The notes beneath the pieces are model-generated. The model was not told where the DNA came from. It saw nothing but the letters and a program-made list of their open reading frames with translations, and did no database searches. From NCBI GenBank assembly GCA_030681795.1, contig JAUXRG010000048.1, positions 124,001 to 188,000 of the forward strand: a stretch of 64,000 bases of DNA. Direction: 5' to 3'. Shown piece after piece: positions 10,443 to 17,959 of this stretch; positions within the stretch are counted from its first letter, which is position 1; the number at the start of each line of letters is the position of its first letter. Source of the DNA: Rubrivivax sp. (GTDB lineage: Bacteria > Pseudomonadota > Gammaproteobacteria > Burkholderiales > Burkholderiaceae_C). The position numbers and the translations under genes were made by a program.

Positions 10443-11792
10443 TCAGCCGCGCGGGGACCCGGCCTGTCCTGAGGGCAGCTCCGACGCCGTTCCGACAAGC
10501 CGCCCGGACGTTTCGCGCAGGACTTTCTCGGCCGCCAGGACGGCCTGGTAGGCGGTGGCGATCGCGATGCCCGCTCCGCTGCGCGAACGGATCCAGTCCT
10601 GGTGGGCGACGATCGCCCCCGCAGCAAAGAGTCTCTCGCTGTAGGGCCGGCCGTCCCGCCCCAAGGGCCTCGACTGGGCATCCGTCTCGATACCGGCCCG
10701 GTGGATGGGATGCCCGCGAATATCGGTGTAGCGCTCGCGATACCAATCGGCGCGGCCCCCGGGCTGCGTCACGGGCAGGTCCAGCAAGGGCTCCCGGATC
10801 GTGTCCGGATGCGCCTGGAGGCCACCGCTCAGGAAGCGACCCGTGGCGAGAATGACCGCTTGAGCATGAATCCGTATCGGACCGAAGCTGTCGCGCAGCT
10901 CCAGGGTTGCGCCTTCCTCGCCCAGGCTCAAGGCCGTGACCTTCTGTTGCGGAATCAGGGTCACCCCCTTCTTCGGCAAGGTCTGTTCGAGCCATTCACG
11001 CAGCCGGACGCCAGGCACCGACGGCGGCATGGTCGGGATCTCGAAAATCGCCAGCCCGGTGCGCTTCTCCAGGTCCGCATGCACCTGATCCGGTCGGTGC
11101 ATGCCCAGGATCGCCGGCAGGCCGATCACCTTGGCCTGCCCGGCGACGCCTTTGAGCGCCACCGCCAGCTTCTCGCGAGTCGCCGCAACCTCCAGCGCGC
11201 GCGCCATCACCTCCGCATAGACCTCGCCGCGAGCCATGTCGGGGAACGCGATGCGTTGCGCGCTGAGGCCCGGCCAGCGCGCCCCGAGATTGGCGACCAC
11301 CTCTAGCGCGCTGAACCCCTTCAAGCCCTCGAAATCGACGATGACGCAGTCCGCCTTTGCGGCAAAGGCCTTCGGGCCGGCCGCCATGGTGGCGGGGACG
11401 CACAGCGTCTGCTTCAGGGTGCCCGCGGGGGTCAGCGCAGTGATGTTGTGCTCTGCGGCACGGCTGTAGGCGATTCCGCTTTCCCCGAGAAAGGTCGTGA
11501 ACTCATCGAAGGCACGGCGGATGTCGGCGGGTGAGATGCGGCTGAGCGGATGCTCGGGCTGCATCTGGCGCAGGTGCTCGAGGGCCTGCCACGGGTCGGT
11601 GACGGCCGCGCTCGAGCCCTCCAACCGACCCAGGAGATCGAGATACCCCGTGGTGTAGGCCACCGCACCGGTGTTGCCCGCCAGCGCGGTGGTGATCTTG
11701 CGGTTGACGGCAAATACCGAGGCGGCGAGACCCGCGAAGCCCGAACCGACCACGGCGAGTTCGGCGGTGAAGCTGCGGGGCGGGTGGGTCAT
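10443..11792 (-). CDS. glpB: Anaerobic glycerol-3-phosphate dehydrogenase subunit B
   Basis: This protein of about 449 residues has an N-terminal dinucleotide fold (ELAVVGSGFAGLAASVFA) and a C-terminal FAD segment (FAAGAIVAHQDW, SGAGIAIATAYQAVLAAEKVL). GlpB is the flavoprotein that passes electrons from the GlpA catalytic subunit to the iron-sulfur subunit and on to quinone. The start is uncertain: ATG 11792 gives the more typical N-terminus, while ATG 11819 in the same frame adds nine residues. Neither has a strong ribosome binding site. It is the last gene of the C-A-B operon, 37 nt (or 10 nt) after glpA. Confidence 0.88.
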   Translation of the reverse strand: MTHPPRSFTAELAVVGSGFAGLAASVFAVNRKITTALAGNTGAVAYTTGYLDLLGRLEGSSAAVTDPWQALEHLRQMQPEHPLSRISPADIRRAFDEFTTFLGESGIAYSRAAEHNITALTPAGTLKQTLCVPATMAAGPKAFAAKADCVIVDFEGLKGFSALEVVANLGARWPGLSAQRIAFPDMARGEVYAEVMARALEVAATREKLAVALKGVAGQAKVIGLPAILGMHRPDQVHADLEKRTGLAIFEIPTMPPSVPGVRLREWLEQTLPKKGVTLIPQQKVTALSLGEEGATLELRDSFGPIRIHAQAVILATGRFLSGGLQAHPDTIREPLLDLPVTQPGGRADWYRERYTDIRGHPIHRAGIETDAQSRPLGRDGRPYSERLFAAGAIVAHQDWIRSRSGAGIAIATAYQAVLAAEKVLRETSGRLVGTASELPSGQAGSPRG

Positions 11793-11829
11793 GTCCGTTG
11801 GCGACCGTGTGGGCGACATGCCGCGAGCG

Positions 11830-13440
11830 TCAGTCGGCGGGCAGGGCGTCGAGCCCCAGAAGCCCGCAATGCAGGGCCTCGGCCAGCTCCATCTGGGCGG
11901 CCTGCTGGCCCCAGATGACCAGACGCTGGCCCTTGAAGCGCTCGTCGAAGAAGTCGCGCATGCCGGTGAGGCCTGCTGCGCCGCGGTAGTAGCCCTGGTC
12001 GTAGAGATACGAAGAGACGCGGATGCCGCAGAAGGAGCCCTGACAGGGCCCTTTGCCGACCCGCGAGCGCAGGGAGATCGCTTCGAGACTCATCACCTGG
12101 GGTTCCTCGCCGGGCGGTGCGGCGACGATCTGGTCGATCGCCGACTGCGGCACCATTTCGCATTCGCACAGGATCATGTCTGCCGGGTCATTCAGCTTGA
12201 CCCACTGCCTGGGCGCCGCACCGGGCTCGGTCCAGCGGCCGGCATCGCCAAGGGGCAGGGCCACGGCCCCGGTGGTGCAGGCCTGGCGGTTGCCCAGCCT
12301 GGCGGCGACGAGGTCGGCGGTCTTCTCGGCCATCAGGCGGAAGGTGGTGAGCTTGCCGCCGGTGATGGTGCAGAAGTTGGCCAGGCCTTGCGCGCGGTGG
12401 TCCATCAGCGCGAAGCCTCTGCGGGCCGCGCGGTCGCTGGTGTCTCGGGCGCCTTGCAGCAGCGGGCGCACCCGCGAAAAGGCGCGGGTGTAGCGGGCAC
12501 CGGCCAGCGCCGGGATCATCGCGGACCCCTCGCGGATATTGCGGTCGATCTCCTCCACCGTGGGTGCGACCCGGTCCGGATCGGAGACCCGCGTGGAGGT
12601 CGTTCCGAGCAGCGAAACCGTACCGCCAGGCACCAGGATGTCGCCGTCACCCGGCGGCCGCAGCCGGTTGATGACGTGGCGGGTCATCCGGTCTTGATTC
12701 ACGAGCAGGGTGCCCTTCACGTAATGCAGATTGACGTCGGTGCAGCCGGCCCGCCGGGCGATGTCCATGGCCCAGGCGCCACCGGCGTTGACGAACTGTC
12801 GCGCGCGGATCACCAGCGGGGCGTGCGTGCGGTGGTCGCGACACAGCGCGCTGCGGATTTCGCCCTCGGTGACTTCGAACTCCAGCAGCTCGGTATGGGC
12901 GCGGTAGAGGCTGCCGCAGGCCAGCCGTGCGTGGTCCACGTTCGCCAGGGCCAGATGAAACGGATCGATGGAGGCATCGGGAACCCGATAGGCCCTGACC
13001 AGCTTGTCCGCGAGGTGGGGCTCCAGCGTTCGCGCCTGGGCCACCGTCAATTCGTCGCAGGGGATCGCCGCGCGGCGGCAGAGCTCGGGAAAGCGCTCGG
13101 CAAACCCCGGGTCGTCCCCTTCGACGGCGACGAACAGTCCTGCCGTGGCCTCGATGCACTGCGGGGCCAGGCGCTTGAGCAGTTCGTTCTCTTGGCGGCA
13201 CTCGATGGCGGCTTCGAGATCGGTGCTGACGTAGCGGGCTCCCGAATGCAGAAGGCCGTGGTTGCCACCGGAGGCGCCGGCGCACAGATCGATCTTGTCG
13301 ATGAGGACGCTGTGGATGCCGCGCAGCGCGAGGTCGCGCATGATCCCCGCGCCAGTCACGCCGCCGCCGATGATCAGGACCTCGGTCTCCAAGGTCGTGG
13401 CAGCCGGGGTCGTGGTGTGTCCCGCTGAGAGGGTGCTCAT
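11830..13440 (-). CDS. glpA: Anaerobic glycerol-3-phosphate dehydrogenase subunit A
   Basis: This 536-residue FAD enzyme oxidises sn-glycerol-3-phosphate to dihydroxyacetone phosphate. The FAD fold is at the N-terminus (LIIGGGVTGAGIMRDLA) and the DAO signature SGGNHGLLHSGARYV follows. The C-terminus carries the BFD-like [2Fe-2S] cysteines that separate GlpA from aerobic GlpD: C-x-C in ILCECEMV, then C-x4-C in GPCQGSFCG. It lies 48 nt downstream of glpC and 37 nt upstream of glpB. No glpF, glpK or glpR is visible, so glycerol uptake genes must lie elsewhere. Confidence 0.93.
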   Translation of the reverse strand: MSTLSAGHTTTPAATTLETEVLIIGGGVTGAGIMRDLALRGIHSVLIDKIDLCAGASGGNHGLLHSGARYVSTDLEAAIECRQENELLKRLAPQCIEATAGLFVAVEGDDPGFAERFPELCRRAAIPCDELTVAQARTLEPHLADKLVRAYRVPDASIDPFHLALANVDHARLACGSLYRAHTELLEFEVTEGEIRSALCRDHRTHAPLVIRARQFVNAGGAWAMDIARRAGCTDVNLHYVKGTLLVNQDRMTRHVINRLRPPGDGDILVPGGTVSLLGTTSTRVSDPDRVAPTVEEIDRNIREGSAMIPALAGARYTRAFSRVRPLLQGARDTSDRAARRGFALMDHRAQGLANFCTITGGKLTTFRLMAEKTADLVAARLGNRQACTTGAVALPLGDAGRWTEPGAAPRQWVKLNDPADMILCECEMVPQSAIDQIVAAPPGEEPQVMSLEAISLRSRVGKGPCQGSFCGIRVSSYLYDQGYYRGAAGLTGMRDFFDERFKGQRLVIWGQQAAQMELAEALHCGLLGLDALPAD

Positions 13441-13488
13441 GGCAGATTTCGGTCGCTGGTGTCGCGTGGTCAGTGGGCGCCGGCCCGG

Positions 13489-14808
13489 TCAGTCGATCAA
13501 GGCGCGCAGATCCGGCCCGAGGTAGTGGCGCTCGTTCTCGCCGAGTATCCCCAGCGACAGGCACATGAGTGTCCAGAAATGGACGACGCCGTAGTGGCCC
13601 TTGTAAAAGCGGCCGATGTCTTCGATCTGGGAATGGCAGTTGTGGCAGGGCGTGAGCACATAGGCTGCGCCGGTGGCGGCAATCTGGTCGAACTTGCGCT
13701 TGCCGTAGGCGCGCCGGTGGTCGGTCATCCCCGCCTGCAGGAACCCGCCGCCCCCGCCACAGCAGTAGTTGGCGCTGCGGTTGGGCTGCATGTCGACGAA
13801 GTTCTCCTCGCCGACGAGGGTCGTGACGACGAAGCGCATGTCCTCGGCCATCGCGTCGCCGTACGACTTGCGAACAATCATGCAAGGGTCCTGGACGGTG
13901 AACTTGATGCCCTGGGTGTTCCACCGGGAATTGATCGGCAGCTTGCCTTCGCGGATCCACTGGGCGTAGTAGGTGATCAGGCTGTCCATGCAGAAATGGG
14001 CGTCCAGGCCGAAGCGCTGCACGCCTTGCCACATCGAGTAATAGCTGTGGCCGCACTCGGTATTCAGCCACACCGGGCAGCCGAGATCGTTCACGGCGTC
14101 GACACGCTTCTGGATGACGTCGCGCCAGGCGTCCTCGTCGCCCGTGAACATGCAGAAGTTCTCTGCCGCCCAGCCCTTGGAGGCATAGGTCCAGTCGGCA
14201 CCGACGAGATCGAGGATCTTCCAAAGCGGAACCATCTCGTCGGGCTCGCTCATCGGTTCGCGCGAGTTCTGGTTGACGAAAAAGTGCGCGCCCCGCTTGT
14301 CCATGGGCGCCTGGAGTTGCTCGAAACCCGGTTGGGTCGCCCGGACTTCCTGCAGCACATCGTCGACGACGAGAACGAAGTCGCCCGGCGGCATGCCCAT
14401 GGCGCTGGTCGAAGCGCCGAGCTGGGTGAGGTGGCAGGAGCGGGCGATCCCCGACGGCTTCTTGTCCTTCGGCCAGTTGCCGCGGGCAAGGTACACCAAC
14501 TGCGAGATGTCGATGCTCATCGGGCAGACATACTCGCAGCGCTTGCACAGGGTGCAGCACCAGACCCAGCGCGTCGTCGACAGCTCCGCGTCCATCCCGA
14601 GCATGGCCATGCGGATGAACTTGCGCGGATCCATATTCTCGAGACCCGACGCCGGGCACCCCGACGAACACAGGCCGCAGGTCAGGCAGGCGTCGAAATT
14701 GGCGCTTGGCGGCAGCAGCGCCTTCGCTGCTTCCTTGAAGTCGATGGTGGCTATCGCGCTGTCCGCCAATTGCTCGCCCCGCAGGTGGTGCTGGATTGAC
14801 CTGCCCAC
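13489..14808 (-). CDS. glpC: GlpC-like iron-sulfur subunit (ferredoxin plus CCG domains)
   Basis: This protein of about 439 residues has two 4Fe-4S motifs (CLTCGLCSSGCPASG and CTLCKRCEYVCP). Two cysteine-rich CCG-type domains follow, recognisable by NTECGHSYYSM, YCCGGGGG and TPCHNCHSQ. This architecture is shared by GlpC and heterodisulfide-reductase HdrD-type proteins, and the operon position favours the electron-transfer and membrane-anchor role for GlpAB. The frame is open to ATG 14946, but the first ~46 residues do not look like the family. GTG 14808 or TTG 14766 are better starts, and the choice is unresolved. The order C-A-B differs from A-B-C in E. coli. Confidence 0.8.
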   Translation of the reverse strand: MGRSIQHHLRGEQLADSAIATIDFKEAAKALLPPSANFDACLTCGLCSSGCPASGLENMDPRKFIRMAMLGMDAELSTTRWVWCCTLCKRCEYVCPMSIDISQLVYLARGNWPKDKKPSGIARSCHLTQLGASTSAMGMPPGDFVLVVDDVLQEVRATQPGFEQLQAPMDKRGAHFFVNQNSREPMSEPDEMVPLWKILDLVGADWTYASKGWAAENFCMFTGDEDAWRDVIQKRVDAVNDLGCPVWLNTECGHSYYSMWQGVQRFGLDAHFCMDSLITYYAQWIREGKLPINSRWNTQGIKFTVQDPCMIVRKSYGDAMAEDMRFVVTTLVGEENFVDMQPNRSANYCCGGGGGFLQAGMTDHRRAYGKRKFDQIAATGAAYVLTPCHNCHSQIEDIGRFYKGHYGVVHFWTLMCLSLGILGENERHYLGPDLRALID

Positions 14809-15071
14809 TTCGGCCCAACCCGCGATGCGGCAGCAGTCCGAGGGTCCAAGGTGGGTTGATCTTGGTGATTGTGGGCGTTTTGACGGCGCGTTTGACGGCG
14901 GCCCCCGAGCTTGGAGCGCTGAAAGGGATCGGAACGTGGACCCCATTGATCGTCCTCAACGTTGGGCGTCGTTGAAGCACTAAGGTCGGGCAGGAGTTCG
15001 GCCAAGGTCGAGTTGCGCTCGCGAACGCGGCAGCACACGCCCCGAAGCCATCGGAACCGGGAGCCTGAGCC

Positions 15072-15725
15072 ATGCACCACAAGGCGATTCGAGTCGGCCG
15101 GCTGGACCTGCCCGGTGAGTTGGTGCTTGTGCCCGGCGCGCTCGGCCTGGTGGTCTTCGTGCATGGCAGCGGCAGCAGCCGGCTGAGCCCGCGCAACCGC
15201 CTGGTGGCCAAGATCCTGAACGACCACCACTTGGCGACGCTGCTGTTCGACCTGCTGAGCGACGCCGAGGCCGACGACCGCCGCAAGGTCTTCGACATCG
15301 AGTTGCTCGCCGCCCGCGTGGCCGAGGCCTTGGCGGTGTTGCGGCTGCGTGACGACAGCGGGCACTTGCGGGTCGGCCTCTTTGGCGCCAGCACCGGTGC
15401 GGCCGCTGCGTTGCGCGCCGCGGCGGCCCACCCGGGGCAGGTGGCCGCCGTGGTTTCGCGCGGCGGCCGGCCCGACCTCGCGGCGCCGGTGCTCGATCAG
15501 GTGCAGGCGCCCACGCTGCTGATCGTCGGCGGCGACGACACCGACGTGCTGGCGCTCAACCGCGATGCCGCGAGCCAGATGCGATGCCCCCATCGGCTGG
15601 AGGTCGTCGCCGGCGCCACGCACTTGTTCGAGGAACCCGGCGCGCTCGAGGTCGTGGCCGAGCTCGCGGCGGACTGGTTCAGTCGATACCTTGCGATGGG
15701 AGCAGGCCATGAATACGCCGTTTAG
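15072..15725 (+). CDS. Alpha/beta hydrolase (dienelactone-hydrolase-like)
   Basis: The protein is 217 residues. The alpha/beta-hydrolase landmarks are present: oxyanion motif VVFVHGSGSSRLSPRN, nucleophile elbow GLFGASTGAAAAL, and a C-terminal His in GATHLFEEPGALE. No signal peptide is present. It overlaps the next gene, a phosphoribosyltransferase, by 17 nt. From general knowledge, hydrolase-phosphoribosyltransferase pairs like this often sit near stress genes, and here BON, Lon-like and glucan-synthase genes follow. The substrate is unknown. Confidence 0.85.
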   Translation: MHHKAIRVGRLDLPGELVLVPGALGLVVFVHGSGSSRLSPRNRLVAKILNDHHLATLLFDLLSDAEADDRRKVFDIELLAARVAEALAVLRLRDDSGHLRVGLFGASTGAAAALRAAAAHPGQVAAVVSRGGRPDLAAPVLDQVQAPTLLIVGGDDTDVLALNRDAASQMRCPHRLEVVAGATHLFEEPGALEVVAELAADWFSRYLAMGAGHEYAV

Positions 15726-16410
15726 CGACCGCACTGCCGCCGGGCGCGCCCTCGCGCAGCGGCTCATGAAGATGTCGTGGCCGGGCCGCACGGTGGTGCT
15801 CGCACTGCCGCGCGGGGGTGTGCCCATAGGCGCCGAGGTTGCGCGCGCACTGGGCGCGCCGCTGGACCTGCTCCTGGTTCGCAAGATCGGTGCGCCCCAG
15901 CAGCGCGAGCTGGCGGTGGCGGCGGTGGTCGATGGCCAGCCGCCGGACATCGTGGTCGACGAGGAGACGGCAGCCCTGGCCGGGGTCGACCGGGCCTGGA
16001 TCGACGCGCAAGCCGCGCATGAACTGCTGGAGATCGAACGCCGCCGCCGCATCTACCTGGGGGGGCGTGCGCCACTGCCCGTCGAGGGCGCCACGGTGAT
16101 CGTCGTCGACGACGGCATTGCCACCGGCACCACGGTGCGTGCCGCGCTCAAGGCCCTGCGGCGCAGAAAGCCCGCCCGGCTGGTGCTGGCCGTACCCGTG
16201 GCACCGAGCGACACGCGGGCCCAACTGAGCGCCGAGGTCGACGACCTCGTCTGCCTAGCCGAGCCGTCTCCGTTCCACGCCATCGGCCTGCACTACATCG
16301 ACTTCCACCAGGTCGGCGACGACGAGGTGCTGGCGGCGCTGGATGCGGCGAATGCACCACCCGTCCAGCTTGGTGCGGCAGCCCGCTCGCCGCACGGGTC
16401 GCGCACCTGA
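15709..16410 (+). CDS. Phosphoribosyltransferase family protein
   Basis: The protein is 233 residues. The PRPP-binding loop is clear (VIVVDDGIATGTTVRAAL), and the N-terminal part has the type I fold segment LALPRGGVPIGAEVARALGAPLDLLLVRKIGAP. The ATG at 15709 lies inside the end of the hydrolase gene (17-nt overlap) after GGGAGCAGGCC, a fair ribosome binding site, so the pair is likely translationally coupled. Members of this subgroup have no agreed substrate and need not be nucleotide salvage enzymes. The last ~15 residues are low in conservation character. Confidence 0.88.
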   Translation: MNTPFSDRTAAGRALAQRLMKMSWPGRTVVLALPRGGVPIGAEVARALGAPLDLLLVRKIGAPQQRELAVAAVVDGQPPDIVVDEETAALAGVDRAWIDAQAAHELLEIERRRRIYLGGRAPLPVEGATVIVVDDGIATGTTVRAALKALRRRKPARLVLAVPVAPSDTRAQLSAEVDDLVCLAEPSPFHAIGLHYIDFHQVGDDEVLAALDAANAPPVQLGAAARSPHGSRT

Positions 16411-16498
16411 CGCCGTCGATGGACGGGCGCACCGGGTCGCCGAAGACCTCGTTGACCAGGCTCGGATGAAAGATCTGACGCAAGCGGCGAGCCCGGCG

Positions 16499-16756
16499 CT
16501 ACGCTGCGCCGATATCGTGTCTCGGGCGCACCTCGCCCTGGCGCACCCATACACCGGGTGCCTCGCAGTGCAGCAGTTCGTCGCCGCTCAGCACGCTGTC
16601 GCCGATGCGGTAGGCGACGCCGTTGAAGAGGCAGCCGCCACCCGGTACGTTGGGCTCGACTTCGATATCGTCTTCTTCGCCGACGATCGGCGAAGTCTCG
16701 AGCTCGGGGTCGGGGGCGCCGACCTGCAGGCGTTGGCTGGCCAGGGTTGCGGGCAT
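16499..16756 (-). CDS. Small acidic hypothetical protein
   Basis: The protein is 85 residues. The N-terminal half is acidic (GEEDDIEVEPN). The C-terminal half has a compact pattern, GGGCLFNGVAYRIGDSVLSGDELLHC, that faintly recalls small DUF1496-type domains with a Cys, a Tyr and a Gly-rich turn. I am not certain of that match. ATG 16756 is supported by CCGGAGACCACC immediately upstream, while longer readings of the frame have no ribosome binding site. It lies 44 nt after the BON gene stop and could share its transcript. Function unknown. Confidence 0.6.
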   Translation of the reverse strand: MPATLASQRLQVGAPDPELETSPIVGEEDDIEVEPNVPGGGCLFNGVAYRIGDSVLSGDELLHCEAPGVWVRQGEVRPRHDIGAA

Positions 16757-16800
16757 GGTGGTCTCCGGTCGTGTGACAGCTGACAAGTCCGATGCGGGCT

Positions 16801-17451
16801 TCAACCGATGCGCAGTTCGTTGATCACCGAATGCACGCCAGGCGCCGACCACGCCACGCCCTGCACCGCGTCACGCTCTTGCCAGGAATGAACCAGGCCG
16901 CTGAGCGTGACGGTCGTGCCATCGACATCGACTTTCACGTGCTTGGCTTCGCGCAGGGCCTGGCGCGTCAGGGCCTGCTCGATCCTGTGCGAGAGATCCA
17001 CCGCCTTGGGCTGAACGCGCAAGGTGATCTCGTTGCTGATACCGACCACGCCCATCAGCGGGCGGGTGGCCTTCTCGGCGCTGCGCCGCTGGTAGTCCCA
17101 TTCGACGACGCCTTGCAGGGTGACCCAGCCATGGTCGACCGTCACCTTGACCAAGTCGACTGGAACCAGGGTATTCCACTTCAGCGCCTGCTCGATGCTC
17201 TGGGCGATGTCGGTGTCGCTGCGCTTGTGGTCGGGCGCCAGCTTCACGTCGAGTTCGAGCGCGATGGCTCTCACGCCGGCCACGCGCTTCACCGCTCGCG
17301 AAGCGGCGTGCTTTTCGGCGAAGGTGTCCAGGTGGCCGGTCAAGGTCACCACGCCGTCCTTGACCGCCACACCAATGGCATTGGATTTCACCGCCGGATC
17401 CCAGGCCAGTTCGGCCGTGACATCCCGCTTCAGATCCGCATCCGTCTTCAT
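16801..17451 (-). CDS. Triple BON-domain protein
   Basis: The protein is 216 residues and consists of three BON domains. Each shows a charged helix, a strand VxVxxGxVTLxGxV and a terminal helix: VAVKDGVVTLTGHL (~30-43), VTVDHGWVTLQGVV (~103-116) and VDVDGTTVTLSGLV (~172-185). BON proteins are linked to envelope stability and osmotic or acid stress. There is no signal peptide, so the protein is probably cytoplasmic, unlike OsmY. It sits between the phosphoribosyltransferase and the Lon-like protease in what looks like a general-stress block. Confidence 0.9.
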   Translation of the reverse strand: MKTDADLKRDVTAELAWDPAVKSNAIGVAVKDGVVTLTGHLDTFAEKHAASRAVKRVAGVRAIALELDVKLAPDHKRSDTDIAQSIEQALKWNTLVPVDLVKVTVDHGWVTLQGVVEWDYQRRSAEKATRPLMGVVGISNEITLRVQPKAVDLSHRIEQALTRQALREAKHVKVDVDGTTVTLSGLVHSWQERDAVQGVAWSAPGVHSVINELRIG

Positions 17452-17710
17452 GATGTCGTCCTTTCAGTCGATGGCCTGTGTCCGGCTCGTGAGCGCGCAT
17501 CCGAACCGATGCGCCGAGCCGCAATTGAATCTAGGCGTTCGGGCGCCACATTTATTGAGGACACTCAATCTGAGCGCGATCGCGCAGACGCAAGCTCTTC
17601 CACGGTGTCGGATGGCTGGTGATATTGCGTTTTGGGTGCGGCCGTGCAAGGGCCCGCGGTCCGCGCCGGAGCCGACACGCAGCGTTGAGCGTCCAGAAGG
17701 GGTGAACGCA

Positions 17711-17890
17711 ATGAATCGACAACCCAAGCCAGTGCCAGGGAAGGAAGAAATTCCCGAACCCGAGATTCAACAAGGCGACGAACACAGCATCGCCACGCGT
17801 GAACGATTGGAGCGTGCCGTCAGGCGGCACCCGCAGCGCGACGAGCCGAAAATAGACAGCGTCGAGCCCGACGAAGTGCCGCCACCCTGA
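17711..17890 (+). CDS. Small highly charged hypothetical protein
   Basis: The protein is 59 residues and rich in Pro, Glu, Arg and Asp, so it is probably disordered (start MNRQPKPVPGKEEIPEPEIQ, end in three prolines). The ATG at 17711 is preceded by AAGGGGTGAACGCA, a usable ribosome binding site. No domain is recognisable. Its codon usage fits the surrounding genes and it occupies an otherwise empty divergent gap next to the BON gene. Treat as tentative: the frame could be open by chance in GC-rich DNA. Confidence 0.42.
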   Translation: MNRQPKPVPGKEEIPEPEIQQGDEHSIATRERLERAVRRHPQRDEPKIDSVEPDEVPPP

Positions 17891-17959
17891 CCCACGGCGC
17901 CACGTGTCAGTCGCTGCCGCCGGTCACCGTGTCGTAGCCGGCCGGGGCCGCGCAAGGGT

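Noticed and set aside
16343-16783. 146-codon plus-strand frame after the phosphoribosyltransferase
   Set aside because: It overlaps the minus-strand 85-residue gene, which has a better ribosome binding site. The plus-strand product has no recognisable feature.
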